Counted from the stretch's first letter, positions 12,563-27,293 are shown. The stretch is DNA of 64,000 nt from Pseudarthrobacter sp. SSS035 (GCF_023273875.1 NZ_CP096882.1:2108001-2172000), one strand, 5' to 3'. The notes: generated from the sequence alone by a model not told the origin. A program made the numbers and translations.

Positions 12563-12809
12563 GAGACAGCAACCGGAGGAATGCGAGCAGGCGAAAGGTA
12601 AACCGAAACTACAACAAGGCTTGGGCTGACCTGTAACCGGAAAGGGCGCCGGCCTGGGTCGAATCGGCCGTGGGCCAATCCTCGCGTGATGTGATCCAGT
12701 CAACAGAAACCCGTTCCGGCCGAATACTGCACCGGGACTCCGGTGAGCGCCTCAGATTCCCCGCCACGACGCGGATCCTGGGGGTATGGGTCCCTTTGTG
12801 GGGGTGGAT

Positions 12810-12838
12810 TTGCGGTGGGGGTTGGGTGGGTGTATTGT
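12810..12838 (+). promoter_or_regulatory. Putative rrn-2 promoter
   Basis: TTGCGG (12810-12815) and TATTGT (12833-12838) with a 17-base spacer, identical to the rrn-1 pair. The upstream sequence differs from that of rrn-1, so any UP-type enhancer would be copy-specific. Confidence 0.5.
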
Positions 12839-13075
12839 TTTCTAAGTCGCCGCGAGGGGAACAGCGAAGAGCTGGTTACCGCGGGCGGCCAAACCCCCTA
12901 ATTCAAGACCAAATGTTGGTTGTTCTTTTGAGCGCCTTTGTTTGGTGGGGATGTGTTTTCTGCTGGTGCGGGTCCTGGAATATGGATTTGCATCGGGGCG
13001 GGAAACCGGGTAAGTTTGAAAAGTTGCTCCGGAGCGATCCACGGCCGATTGGTTGTGGTGGTGCCGGGTGTGTCT

Positions 13076-13103
13076 GTTGTTTGAGAACTCAATAGTGTGC
13101 CAA
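13076..13103 (+). promoter_or_regulatory. rrn-2 leader: boxA/boxC antitermination segment and 5' arm of 16S processing stem
   Basis: Same GAACTCAATAG segment and the arm CAATAGTGTGCCAA (13090-13103) pairing with TTGGCACACTGTTG at 14993-15006. The leader differs from copy 1 near 13151 (GGATTATGCC against GGATCCGCC). Confidence 0.8.
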
Positions 13104-13254
13104 GTTTGTTGATACCAATTTATTGTATTGAATTGGTTGAATTGACTGGATTATGCCACCCCGTGGTGTGGTCTGGTTTTTACAGCTGGTTTCAAATTTT
13201 GTGCAGCCATTTTATCCTGTTATTTCCGGGGTTGGTGGTTGTGTCTGTTTTACT

Positions 13255-18430
<5,176 letters not shown>

Positions 18431-18663
18431 ACACACCACCCCGTAAACCTATTCAAAAGAGGTTTACACCCAGGGGTGGTACGAAGATAACAAGACTGCT
18501 TGCGTCCACTATGTGGTTCCCAAACAACAAACCCGACACCGGCTTGTTGCAGGGAACAAAAACACAACACAATAACAACACCACACCTGCCTTAACCGGC
18601 AGGAAGCATGTTGTAACCACAGATTTCCCACCCCACGGCACAGCCAACGGGTGCGGAGCAAGG

Positions 18664-18783
18664 GTTACGGCGGTCATAGCGTGGGGGAAACGCCCGGTCC
18701 CATTCCGAACCCGGAAGCTAAGACCCACAGCGCCGATGGTACTGCACCCGGGAGGGTGTGGGAGAGTAGGTCACCGCCGGAAC
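18664..18783 (+). rRNA. 5S ribosomal RNA, copy 2
   Basis: Matches copy 1 over its whole length, with helix I closed by GTTACGGCGG and CCGCCGGAAC. Confidence 0.95.
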
Positions 18784-18795
18784 ATCATTACGGTC

Positions 18796-18829
18796 GAGAG
18801 CCCCCCAACCACCAGGTTGGGGGGCTCTC
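18796..18829 (+). terminator. Terminator of rrn-2
   Basis: Perfect 15-bp stem with a 4-base loop, identical to the rrn-1 terminator, 13 bases after 5S. Confidence 0.92.
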
Positions 18830-18880
18830 CCATTTAACACACAAACCCCACACCCCGACCGAAAACACGGCACCACCCCC

Positions 18881-19167
18881 GGCACCCCGACCCGGCACCC
18901 CACCACACGCTCCGCCGTCGTGCACCACACACCCCGGCACCCGAAGTGACACAGCGTCCGGCTGAACGTCGCACGAACTGAGAGAGCGTCCGCTGTGGGC
19001 GCAATTCCCCGGCAATTTCCCGGAAATCCGGTGATTTTAGTCAAAAAAGGGCGGAAACACGCGGAATTTGCGGACCTCGGGGGCCCAAGCTGGTAAGTTT
19101 TCGAAGAGTGGCTTGCACGCATGCCGCGTTCAGGCTCCAGAAATCGTGACCGTCCAGGAGGACATCA
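18881..19167. other. Intergenic region upstream of the HU gene
   Basis: No gene is seen. The hup promoter must lie here. TTGCGG (19068-19073) and TAAGTT (19094-19099) are possible elements, but their 20-base spacing is poor. GAGAGAGCGTCCG (about 18981-18993) resembles, in inverted form, a word after rrn-1. Confidence 0.4.
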
Positions 19168-19455
19168 ATGGCTAAGAACCGTAGTGAACTTGTTTCAGAG
19201 GTAGCAGGCAAGGCCGGCACCAGCCAGGCAGCCGTCAACTCCGTCCTCGATGCACTGTTCGAGGTATTCGAGACTTCCGTCGCCGCCGGCGAGAAGATCA
19301 CCATCCCGGGCTGGCTCGCAGTTGAGCGCACCGACCGTGCAGCACGCACCGGCCGCAACCCGCAGACCGGCGAGACCATCCAGATCGCGGCAGGCCACAG
19401 CGTCAAGCTGACCGCCGGCTCCAAGCTGAAGGCTGCAGTCGCCAAGAAGAAGTAG
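19168..19455 (+). CDS. hup: DNA-binding protein HU
   Basis: 95 residues; MAKNRSELVSEVAGKAG and the helical dimerisation half are followed by the signature GEKITIPGWLAVERTDRAARTGRNPQTGETI, which forms the DNA-bending arm. The usual Gly-Phe of the signature is replaced by Gly-Trp. The C-terminal KLKAAVAKKK is short, unlike the long lysine-rich tail of mycobacterial HupB. A strong AGGAGG lies just before the ATG. It compacts the nucleoid and is normally highly expressed; it is monocistronic with its own terminator. Confidence 0.96.
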   Translation: MAKNRSELVSEVAGKAGTSQAAVNSVLDALFEVFETSVAAGEKITIPGWLAVERTDRAARTGRNPQTGETIQIAAGHSVKLTAGSKLKAAVAKKK

Positions 19456-19473
19456 TCTTCTTCAGCAACAGCA

Positions 19474-19511
19474 GCAAAGGAGCGGCAACCTCAGGGTTGC
19501 CGCTCCTTTGC
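19474..19511 (+). terminator. Terminator after hup
   Basis: Perfect 17-bp stem (19474-19490 with 19495-19511) with loop TCAG, followed by a TTTAAG tail. Confidence 0.92.
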
Positions 19512-19573
19512 TTTAAGCCGATTCTGCTTTAATCCGATTCGCCGCGCGGGCACCCGTAGCGGACAATGGATAG

Positions 19574-21724
19574 GTGCCTTCTGCAGCAAAATCCAGTCCC
19601 GCAGCACCCCAGCCAGGCCCCGACAGGGGCGCCTCGGCCAGGGCCGGCGGCGTCGTGGGGATTTCCCGTCCGTGGCAGCTCGCGGGCCTTGCGGCCCTCT
19701 TCCTGGGACTGACGGCGGCGCTCCTTTTCTCCGGCGCCGCCGCGGCCCGTGAGGTCTCTGACCCCGGGGCACTGGTCCGCTGGGGGCTGCCCGTCAGCAA
19801 GGCCATCCACAACGTGGCACTGGCGACGGTGATCGGCGGACTGATCTTCGCCGTCGGCATCCTCCCCAGAACTGCGGGTCCCCGGTCGCGGACCCACACC
19901 GGCGACGCTCAGGAACATCCGGCGTTCGCCCGGGCCCTGGCCATTGCTGCCGCTGCGGGTGCTGCCTGGACGCTGTCAGCGGTGGCCGTGCTGGTCCTTA
20001 CCTACTCAGACGTTGCCGGACAGGCCGTTGGCGGGGACGCGGAGTTCACCCGCGCCCTGGTGTACTTCATGACGGACATCGAGACCGGCCGGGCATGGTT
20101 GAGCGTGACCATCATCGCGGCCGTGGTGACCACGGCGCTCTTCGGTGTCAGATCCCTTGGCGGCCTTGCCCTCACGCTGATCCTGGCGCTCGCCGGGCTG
20201 GTTCCCGCCGCGCTGATCGGCCACTCCTCAAGCTCGTCGGACCATGAAGGCGCCATCAACTCCCTGGGCCTGCACCTTGTGGGCGTCAGCGCGTGGGTTG
20301 GCGGCATCGTCGTCCTGGCGCTGCTGTCGGGAATCCTGACTGGCTCGAAGCCCGCGGCCGCCGCTGACATCACCGAACCGACGCTGCGGCGTTTCTCCTC
20401 CCTGGCCGGCTTTGCGTTTGTGCTCGTCTTTGCCTCCGGCGTCATCAATGCCAGCATCCGCATCACCAACTGGGGTGACCTTTTTGGTTCCCCCTACGGA
20501 CAGCTGATCCTCGCGAAATCGGCAGCCACCCTGGTCCTTGGCGGCATCGGTTTGATGCACCGGCAATGGGTCATCCCCCAGCTCGGCCGCAAAGGCTCGG
20601 CCATGTCCTCACGCCGTGTGCTGTGGCAGCTGGTGCTCGTGGAACTCCTGGTTATGGGAGCCACCTCCGGCGTCGCCGTGGCCCTGAGCCGGTCGGCCCC
20701 GCCGCAGCCCACCACGTTTGCACCGGACGCGTCGCCGGCCTTCATCCTCACCGGTTACGAGCTGCCGCCTGAACTGACGCCGGAACGCTGGCTGACGGAA
20801 TGGCGCTTTGACTGGCTCTGGGTGGCCGTAGTGCTCTTCGGGCTGGTGGCCTACTTCCTGGGCGTCGCCAAGGTGGTTCGACGCGGCGACAAGTGGCAGT
20901 GGTTCCGCGCCGTGAACTGGGTGATCGGCCTCCTGGTGCTGACCTACATCACATCAGGGCCGCCGTCGGTCTATGGCAGGATCCTTTTCTCCGCGCACAT
21001 GGTGGACCACATGGCGCTGACCATGGTGGCACCCATCTTCCTGGTGCTCGGCGCCCCGGCGACGCTGGCCCTGCGGGCCTTGCCTGCCCGCGGCGACGGC
21101 ACCCGTGGGGCGCGCGAGTGGCTGCTCGTGTTTATCCACTCCAAGTTCTCCCAACTGGTCACGCACCCCATCTTCGCGGCGGCCAATTTCGCGGGCTCCA
21201 TCGTGCTGTTCTACTACTCGGACGCGTTCGGCTTTGCCATGCGGGACCACGTGGGCCACGAGCTCATGATCCTGCACTTCACGCTCACGGGTTACATCTT
21301 CATCCTGACCATGATCGGCACTGACCCGCTGCCCCGCCGCGCACCGTATCCCATGCGCCTGCTCCTGCTGCTGGCGACCATGGGCTTCCACGCGTTCTTC
21401 GGCGTCGCCATCATGGGCGGCACCAGCCTGCTGGCGGCCGACTACTTCGGCAACCTTGGCCGCGCCTGGGGGCCGTCCGCTCTCCTGGACCAGCAGATGG
21501 GCGGGGCCGTGGCCTGGGGCATCGGCGAGGTGCCCACGCTCTTGGTGGCCATCGGCGTCGCGATCATGTGGTCCCGCTCCGATGCCCGGGAGTCCAAGCG
21601 GACCGATCGGGCGGCGGACAGGAATAACGACGCCGATCTCACTGCTTACAACGATATGTTTGCCAAATTGGCTGAACGCGATGCCAGATTGGCTGAACGC
21701 AACTCAAAGCTGGAAGGACGCTGA
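19574..21724 (+). CDS. CopD-CtaG fusion membrane protein (copper resistance / cytochrome c oxidase assembly)
   Basis: 716 residues, mostly hydrophobic helices. After a first membrane segment (about 32-55) the N-terminal half (about 70-370) resembles CopD, an inner-membrane copper-uptake protein (VSKAIHNVALATVIGG, LHLVGVSAWVGGIVVLALL with conserved His, LILAKSAATLVLGGIGLMHRQW). The C-terminal half (about 395-680) matches CtaG of caa3-type oxidases, with SAHMVDHMALTMVAPIFLVLGAPA, MRDHVGHELMILHFTLTGY and a late FHAFFGVAIMGG. A charged cytoplasmic tail of coiled-coil-like LAERDARLAERNSKLEGR ends the protein. The GTG start is chosen because upstream in-frame starts are absent; its ribosome-binding site is weak. 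The fusion is widespread in actinobacteria. It overlaps the next gene by one base. Confidence 0.88.
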   Translation: MPSAAKSSPAAPQPGPDRGASARAGGVVGISRPWQLAGLAALFLGLTAALLFSGAAAAREVSDPGALVRWGLPVSKAIHNVALATVIGGLIFAVGILPRTAGPRSRTHTGDAQEHPAFARALAIAAAAGAAWTLSAVAVLVLTYSDVAGQAVGGDAEFTRALVYFMTDIETGRAWLSVTIIAAVVTTALFGVRSLGGLALTLILALAGLVPAALIGHSSSSSDHEGAINSLGLHLVGVSAWVGGIVVLALLSGILTGSKPAAAADITEPTLRRFSSLAGFAFVLVFASGVINASIRITNWGDLFGSPYGQLILAKSAATLVLGGIGLMHRQWVIPQLGRKGSAMSSRRVLWQLVLVELLVMGATSGVAVALSRSAPPQPTTFAPDASPAFILTGYELPPELTPERWLTEWRFDWLWVAVVLFGLVAYFLGVAKVVRRGDKWQWFRAVNWVIGLLVLTYITSGPPSVYGRILFSAHMVDHMALTMVAPIFLVLGAPATLALRALPARGDGTRGAREWLLVFIHSKFSQLVTHPIFAAANFAGSIVLFYYSDAFGFAMRDHVGHELMILHFTLTGYIFILTMIGTDPLPRRAPYPMRLLLLLATMGFHAFFGVAIMGGTSLLAADYFGNLGRAWGPSALLDQQMGGAVAWGIGEVPTLLVAIGVAIMWSRSDARESKRTDRAADRNNDADLTAYNDMFAKLAERDARLAERNSKLEGR

Positions 21725-23775
21725 TGAGCGAAACCGTACGCACCCAACACCGGGTCCGCGCCTCCGAACTGGTGGGCCGCAACTGGCTCAACACCGGCGG
21801 CAAGTCGCTGGACCTCGAAGCCCTGCGCGGCAAGATCGTGCTGCTCGACTTCTGGACCTTCTGCTGCATCAACTGCCTGCACGTCCTCGATGAGCTGCGC
21901 CCGCTCGAGGAACAGTACTCCGACGTCCTGGTCACCGTGGGCGTCCACTCGCCCAAGTTTGAGCACGAAGCAGATCCCGTGGCCCTGGCCGCCGCCGTGG
22001 AACGCTACGAGATCCACCACCCCGTCCTGGACGACCCCGAGCTGGAGACCTGGAAGGCGTACACGGCGCGCGCCTGGCCCACCCTGGTGGTCATCGACCC
22101 CGAGGGCTACATCGTGGCGCACCTGTCCGGCGAAGGCCACGCTGACGGCCTGGCCGTGCTCGTCCCCGAGCTGATCGCCGAGCACGAGGCCAAAGGCACA
22201 CTGCACCGCGGCTCCGGCCCGTACGTGGCGCCGGAAGCGACCTCGGGCACGCTGCGCTTCCCCGGCAAGGCTCTGTTCCTGCCCGCCAGGCGCGGTTCCG
22301 CCGGACCCGGTTCAGGCGCCCAGGGTTCAGGCGTGCAGGAAGCGTCCGACGGCGGGACTCCGGCTGCCGCGGATACCGCCACCGGGGGTTCCTGGCTGGT
22401 AACCGACACGGGCCACCACCGTCTCGTGGAGCTGGGCAACGACTTCCAGACGGTGCTGCGCACCTACGGCTCCGGAACCAAGGGACACGCTGACGGCCCG
22501 GCGGCCGCCGTCGACTCCGTCCAGCCGACCGCACGGTTCAACGAGCCGCAGGGCCTCGTGCTGCTTCCGGAAGAGGTGGCAGCGAAGGCGGGCTACGACG
22601 TCGTGATTGCAGACTCCGTCAACCACCGCCTCCGGGGGCTCTCGCTCACGGACGGCAAGGCCACGACGATTGTTGGCAACGGTGTGCAGCGCCTGCTGGA
22701 AACCGGCCCCGCGCGCGTGGACGAAGACGCTGCCGGTTTCACGGGCCAGCTCAGCGAGCACCCGCTGGAAGTGTCCCTCAGCTCGCCGTGGGACGTCGTC
22801 TGGTCCACCAAGCTCAACGCGGTGGTGATCGCCATGGCCGGCACGCACCAGATCTTCAGCTTCGACCCCCTCACCGGCGCCGTGGCAATTATTGCCGGCA
22901 ACGGCCTGGAGGGTTTGCTGGACGGGCCCGCCCACGAAGCCTGGTTCGCTCAGCCCTCCGGCCTGGCCGAGGACGCCGACGGCAACATCTGGGTGGCGGA
23001 CTCCGAAACCTCCGCCATCCGCAAGCTGGTCATTGACGACGGCGGCACGGTCACCGTCGTGACTGCCGTGGGCAAGGGCCTGTTCGACTTCGGCTTCCGC
23101 GACGGCCCCGCCTCCGAGGCACGCCTCCAGCACCCCCTCGGCGTCACCGTCCTGCCCGACGGCTCCATTGCCATCGCCGACACCTACAACGGTGCTGTGC
23201 GGCGCTACGACCCCGCCGCGGGGACCGTGTCCACGCTGGCCCGCGGACTTTCGGAACCCTCCGACGTGATTGTGGACCACACGCACGCCGCTGGCTCCGA
23301 GCCGCTGCTGGTGGTGGTTGAGGCCAACAAGCACCAGCTGGTCTACGTGCCCATCCCCAAGGAAGCCCAGCAGGTGGACGAGGGCGCCTCGCAGACTCAC
23401 CGGCCCAAGAGCCCGGTCGCCCCCGGGCTGCTCGAGCTGACCGTGCGCTTCACCGCGCCCACCGGGCAGAAGCTCGACGACCGCTGGGGCGACCCCACGC
23501 AGCTGAAGATCTCCTCCACCCCGCCGGAGCTGCTTGTGGCCGGCGGAGGAACCTCGGTGGGGCTCCTCCGCACGCTGGAACTGGCTTCCGACATTCCGGA
23601 GGGCATCCTGCACATCACCGCCCGCGCCGCGGCCTGCGACGGCCCGGAGGATGCGGACGGCGAGATCCCGGACCACGCCGCCTGCCACCTGTACCAGCAG
23701 GACTGGGGCATCCCGGTTCTCCTGACGGACGACGGCGACACCGAGTTGGTCCTGGACCTGCGCGGCATGGACTGA
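21724..23775 (+). CDS. Thioredoxin-like protein with NHL repeats
   Basis: 683 residues. Residues 1-165 form a TlpA/AhpC-like thioredoxin domain: LRGKIVLLDFWTFCCINCLH carries the CxxC motif (Cys48-Ile-Asn-Cys51), and RAWPTLVVIDPEGY has the cis-proline. From about 220 to 550 there are repeated NHL beta-propeller blades with motifs such as FNEPQGLVLLP, ADSVNHRLR, FAQPSGLAEDADGNIWVADS and LQHPLGVTVLPDGSIAIADT. A C-terminal beta-rich domain of about 130 residues follows. There is no signal peptide, so it should be cytoplasmic. The domain order is that of bacterial homologues of NHLRC2. Its start overlaps the ctaG stop by one base. The substrate is unknown; a link to oxidase or copper handling is inferred from the neighbour only. 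Confidence 0.9.
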   Translation: MSETVRTQHRVRASELVGRNWLNTGGKSLDLEALRGKIVLLDFWTFCCINCLHVLDELRPLEEQYSDVLVTVGVHSPKFEHEADPVALAAAVERYEIHHPVLDDPELETWKAYTARAWPTLVVIDPEGYIVAHLSGEGHADGLAVLVPELIAEHEAKGTLHRGSGPYVAPEATSGTLRFPGKALFLPARRGSAGPGSGAQGSGVQEASDGGTPAAADTATGGSWLVTDTGHHRLVELGNDFQTVLRTYGSGTKGHADGPAAAVDSVQPTARFNEPQGLVLLPEEVAAKAGYDVVIADSVNHRLRGLSLTDGKATTIVGNGVQRLLETGPARVDEDAAGFTGQLSEHPLEVSLSSPWDVVWSTKLNAVVIAMAGTHQIFSFDPLTGAVAIIAGNGLEGLLDGPAHEAWFAQPSGLAEDADGNIWVADSETSAIRKLVIDDGGTVTVVTAVGKGLFDFGFRDGPASEARLQHPLGVTVLPDGSIAIADTYNGAVRRYDPAAGTVSTLARGLSEPSDVIVDHTHAAGSEPLLVVVEANKHQLVYVPIPKEAQQVDEGASQTHRPKSPVAPGLLELTVRFTAPTGQKLDDRWGDPTQLKISSTPPELLVAGGGTSVGLLRTLELASDIPEGILHITARAAACDGPEDADGEIPDHAACHLYQQDWGIPVLLTDDGDTELVLDLRGMD

Positions 23776-23796
23776 TCACCGCCGTCGTGGTTTAGA

Positions 23797-23843
23797 CAAA
23801 AGGCTGCCTCCCGAGACTTCGCGTCACGGGAGGCAGCCTTTTG
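23797..23843. terminator. Bidirectional terminator between convergent genes
   Basis: A perfect 17-bp stem (23797-23813 with 23827-23843) with a 13-base loop. AAAA on one side and TTTT on the other give both strands a T-rich end; the genes on both sides converge here. Confidence 0.9.
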
Positions 23844-23883
23844 CGCGCCAGGCCCGGGGCCAGGCCGCCCGCTGGCCCTGACG

Positions 23884-24876
23884 CTAGTAGCTCAGGAGCG
23901 GGGTGACCCTGATGGTGTCGCCGGCGACGTCCAGGCGGGTGGTGAAGCTGAAGTCCACCTCTGCGTTGAGCGGGGACCAGGCGCCGGTGAAGGAACTCTG
24001 CTGGACCGCCTCCACCTTGGCCTTCCCGTCGAGGGGGGCAACCACCCAGCGGCCGCCAAAGGGCTCGATGGAAATCTCCGGGTACTCCGTGATGGTCCAC
24101 TTGATGGTGCCATCGTCCACGTTGTTGGTGCTGGCGAAGTAGAAGGGGCAGTCCGGCTGCAGCTTTTGCTGCTTCACGGCTTCGGCGGCGCAGGTGTCCA
24201 GGAACTCCTGGACCTTCGCGCCCACATCCTTCCGCAGCTGGTCGGTGGCCTCGGTCAGCAGGTTCAACGGAGCCGCCGGGACATCGCGGGATGTCACCGT
24301 GGCGCGTGTGGCGGGCGCGGCGAAGTATTCACCGTTCAGAGAGGCTTCGTATTCTCCCGGATAGAACACGGCGAACGAATTCCTGCCTTGGGGCATGTTC
24401 ACCGGCACGCCGTTGAGGTTGGCTTCGCTGGCGTTGACCACCGTCAGGCCCACTGTGGGCAGTCGCGACGGCACAAACGCCCACGTGTTAAAGAACAGCC
24501 ATTCGGTGCCGGTCTTCTCCAGCAGGAACTCGGTGCGAAGCCTGCTGCCATCGATCGTGTACTGCACGGGCACCATGACCTGGTTGCCCGAGCGTTCCTC
24601 GGCATCGCCGATGCTGACGTTCGCCAGCCGGGAAGAGGCCGTCTGCAGCGCTGTGCCGTCGAGCATGGCGGCGTTGCTGGGCGGCACAGTGGCCCGCAAC
24701 AGACCGAGCGCCTTGCCGCCGTCGCCCTCGTGGAGGGCGTCCAGATACTCCCGGACAGGCTGCTGTGGACTCGCCACAGTATTGTTCACGACGTTGACCC
24801 CAACGACGGCCGCGGCCACGGCAAGCATGAGGCCAAGCAGCCACCCTGCTGCCATCCTCACCAACGCCTGACTCAT
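23884..24876 (-). CDS. Membrane-anchored protein of unknown function
   Basis: 330 residues from the ATG at 24876 (MSQALVRMAAGWLLGLMLAV); the frame is open further upstream but only this start is followed directly by a membrane segment (residues about 8-31). The remaining 300 residues would be outside the cell: a first helical domain with PVREYLDALHEGDGGKALGL resembling DUF4878-type domains (inference), a beta-rich middle part, then a helix with DVGAKVQEFLDTC and a C-terminal sheet. Two cysteines (DTCAAEAV and QPDCPFYF) could form a disulfide. I do not recognise a family with certainty. It is downstream of the HerA-type ATPase on the same strand with 130 bases between. Confidence 0.7.
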   Translation of the reverse strand: MSQALVRMAAGWLLGLMLAVAAAVVGVNVVNNTVASPQQPVREYLDALHEGDGGKALGLLRATVPPSNAAMLDGTALQTASSRLANVSIGDAEERSGNQVMVPVQYTIDGSRLRTEFLLEKTGTEWLFFNTWAFVPSRLPTVGLTVVNASEANLNGVPVNMPQGRNSFAVFYPGEYEASLNGEYFAAPATRATVTSRDVPAAPLNLLTEATDQLRKDVGAKVQEFLDTCAAEAVKQQKLQPDCPFYFASTNNVDDGTIKWTITEYPEISIEPFGGRWVVAPLDGKAKVEAVQQSSFTGAWSPLNAEVDFSFTTRLDVAGDTIRVTPLLSY

Positions 24877-25006
24877 CTGCACTTCACTTACGTTACCTGC
24901 AAGCCCGCTGAACACAGGTGTCGCCGTCGCCCCGTGTAGCGGGGTGCGGCGGCTTTCCTGATGCCCGACGGCGGGAAGTCCAGGGCGGGACATCGTCCGG
25001 TTTTGC

Positions 25007-26728
25007 CTACCGGCGGCGCCGGGACGAGGTGCCGAAGACGCCGCGGAGGAGCTCCCGGCCAAGCTGCGTGCCCAGGGAACGGACCATACTCTTCAGCCCG
25101 CCGCCCAGTGCCCCGCCGAGCGCACCGGCGATGTCGCCCACCATCCCGCCGCCGGCCGGGGCCGCAGGCTCCGGTGCGCGCCGCGCAGGCGCATCAGTGC
25201 CGGCACCACGATCCGGCGCGGGACGGCTGCTGGGCCGGCCCAGGATTTCCTCTTCGATCCTGCGGGCCTCGGCGTCGACGTCGGCCTGGTCCGAACCTGC
25301 CTGCCCCGGACCTGGCTGCCCGGAAGTCCCCGGGACCGGGGGCTGACCCGGTGCTGCCCCGCCGGTGGGCGCAGCGGCCTTGCCCGTGAGCTTCTCGTAC
25401 GCGGACACATTGTCCACCGCGGTCCCGTACTTGGCGAGCAGGGCGGACCCGCCCACGGTGCTTTTGATGAGCTCGTCGGTGCTGGGGCCCATGACGGATT
25501 CCGGGGCGCGCAGGCGAGTGTGCGCGACCGGCGTCGGGGCGCCCTTCTCATTCATGACGGTAATGACGGCCTCGCCGATCCCCGAGGACGTGAGTGTTTC
25601 CTCAAGGTCGTAGTCGCTCATCGGGAAGGTGGACACGGTGGCTTTCAGGGCCTTGGCGTCCTCCGGGGTGAAGGCGCGGAGGGCGTGCTGGATGCGGTTG
25701 GCCAGCTGGCCCAGGACGTCGGCGGGGACGTCTTTGGGGGTCTGGGTGACGAAGAAGATCCCCACACCCTTGGAGCGGATCAGCCGGACCGTGGTGGTGA
25801 TGGCGTTGAGGAAGGCCTTGGATGCGCCGTTGAAAAGCAGGTGGGCCTCATCGAGGAAGAACACCAGTTTGGGCTTGTCCAGGTCGCCGGCTTCGGGGAG
25901 GTCCTCGAACAGGTCCGCCAGCAGCCACATCAGGAAGGTCGAGAACAGCATCGGCTTGGTCTGCAGCGTGGGCAGCTCCAGGCAGGTGATGACGCCGCGC
26001 CCGTCCGGGGCGGTCCGGAGCAGCTCGGCGGTGTCGAACTCAGGCTCGCCGAAGAACCGTTCCAGGCCCTGCGCTTCGAGGTTCACCAGTTCGCGGAGGA
26101 TGACGCCGGCGGTGGCCTTGGACAGGCCGCCCAGTTCCTCCAGCTCGTCCTTGCCCTCGTCCGAGGTGAGGAACTGGATGACCGCGCGGAGGTCCTTGAG
26201 ATCGATCAGCTCAAGGTTGTTCTTGTCCGCAAAGTGGAAGACCAGCTGCAGGCTGGATTCCTGGGTGTCGTTGAGCTCCATCACACGCGAGAGCAGGATG
26301 GGGCCAAACGAGGTGATGGTGGCACGGACGGGAATGCCGTTGCCGTCGCCGCCCAGGGCCAGGAACTCCACCGGGAATGTCTTGCTGGCCCAGTCCTGGC
26401 CGATGCTGTCGGTGCGCGCCTTCAGCTTGTCACTGCCGGCGGCCGCAGTGGCCAGGCCGGACAGGTCACCCTTGATGTCCGCGAGGAACACGGGAACTCC
26501 GGCCGAGGACAGCTGCTCGGCCATCATGTGCAGCGTGACGGTCTTGCCGGTGCCGGTGGCGCCGGCTACCAGGCCGTGCCTGTTCATCATGGCCAGCGGC
26601 AGGCGGACCTGGGCTTCCTTGTGGAGTTCGCCGTCAACAATGGCGGCACCCAACTCGATGGTGGCACCCTCCAGGGTGTAGCCCTTCTGGATGGTGGCGA
26701 GCTTTTCTGCAGTGGTTTTGTTGGCCAT
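25007..26728 (-). CDS. HerA-like ATPase, DUF853 family
   Basis: 573 residues. Walker A GATGTGKT (residues 56-63) follows an N-terminal strand-rich start (GYTLEGATIELGAAIVDGE); VFLADIKGDLSGLA is typical of the DUF853 / HerA-FtsK ATPases, and Walker B is LVFFLDEAHLLF, followed by RSKGVGIFFVTQTPKDVP with the arginine/sensor segment. The last 130 residues are Pro/Ala/Gly-rich linker ending in an amphipathic region and a basic RRRR tail. Members are cytoplasmic hexameric ATPases of unclear task, perhaps DNA translocation. The ATG lies 4 bases after the stop of the upstream GNAT gene, so it is probably cotranscribed. Confidence 0.88.
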   Translation of the reverse strand: MANKTTAEKLATIQKGYTLEGATIELGAAIVDGELHKEAQVRLPLAMMNRHGLVAGATGTGKTVTLHMMAEQLSSAGVPVFLADIKGDLSGLATAAAGSDKLKARTDSIGQDWASKTFPVEFLALGGDGNGIPVRATITSFGPILLSRVMELNDTQESSLQLVFHFADKNNLELIDLKDLRAVIQFLTSDEGKDELEELGGLSKATAGVILRELVNLEAQGLERFFGEPEFDTAELLRTAPDGRGVITCLELPTLQTKPMLFSTFLMWLLADLFEDLPEAGDLDKPKLVFFLDEAHLLFNGASKAFLNAITTTVRLIRSKGVGIFFVTQTPKDVPADVLGQLANRIQHALRAFTPEDAKALKATVSTFPMSDYDLEETLTSSGIGEAVITVMNEKGAPTPVAHTRLRAPESVMGPSTDELIKSTVGGSALLAKYGTAVDNVSAYEKLTGKAAAPTGGAAPGQPPVPGTSGQPGPGQAGSDQADVDAEARRIEEEILGRPSSRPAPDRGAGTDAPARRAPEPAAPAGGGMVGDIAGALGGALGGGLKSMVRSLGTQLGRELLRGVFGTSSRRRR

Positions 26729-26732
26729 GCCG

Positions 26733-27290
26733 CTAGCTTAGCGGGGCCGCCGGGAGATTCTTGGTGAACGCGAGCGACCTGATGATCTCCGGATCCTGGT
26801 CCAGGTCGAACTGCGGCTCATAACCCGAGGTGAGGTACAGGTGCTTGGCTTCAGGCTGGCGCGGACCGGTGGTCAGGAAGACGCGACGGTAGCCCCGGCG
26901 GGCCGCCAGGGCCTCCAGTTCCGCCAGGACGAAACGGGCGAGGCCGCGGCGGCGGTGCGCCGAGTGGGTCCAGATCCGCTTGAACTCCGCCGTCTCGTTG
27001 TCGTACCGGCGGAACGCGCCGCCGGCTATGGACTCGCCGTTTTCCTGGACCACCAGCAGCGCACCGCCCGGTCCCTTGAATTCCGACGCCGGGTAGCGGT
27101 TGAGTTCGTCGGCCGCGGCGCCGCGGCCAAAGAGGTCACCGTAGCGGGAATCGTATTCCACGGCCAGTTCATCCAGGAGCGGGCGGACCCGCGGATCGTG
27201 CATGGGCAGGTTCAGGACGGTGAGGTCGGACCTGTCCAGTGCTGCCCGGTTCAGGGCTGCCGGGCTGGCGATGCTGGTTTTCACGTTCAT
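26733..27290 (-). CDS. GNAT-family N-acetyltransferase
   Basis: 185 residues; the acetyl-CoA loop is seen in FKRIWTHSAHRRRGLARFVL (R-R-R-G-L-A), followed by the helix LAELEALAARRGYRRVFL and the C-terminal strand LTTGPRQPEAKHLYLTSGYEP. The N-terminal half carries the substrate strand AGGAFRRYDNETAEF. The acceptor is unknown. It starts 3 bases after the stop of the FAD protein and ends 4 bases before the ATPase, consistent with one operon. Since the divergent operon imports and oxidises an amino-acid-like compound, acetylation of that compound is a possibility but only inferred. Confidence 0.85.
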   Translation of the reverse strand: MNVKTSIASPAALNRAALDRSDLTVLNLPMHDPRVRPLLDELAVEYDSRYGDLFGRGAAADELNRYPASEFKGPGGALLVVQENGESIAGGAFRRYDNETAEFKRIWTHSAHRRRGLARFVLAELEALAARRGYRRVFLTTGPRQPEAKHLYLTSGYEPQFDLDQDPEIIRSLAFTKNLPAAPLS

Positions 27291-27293
27291 TGT

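Noticed and set aside
22327..23688. 453-codon minus-strand frame rich in Gly, Val and His
   Set aside because: Shadow of the thioredoxin-NHL gene; no domain features and composition typical of antisense high-GC frames.
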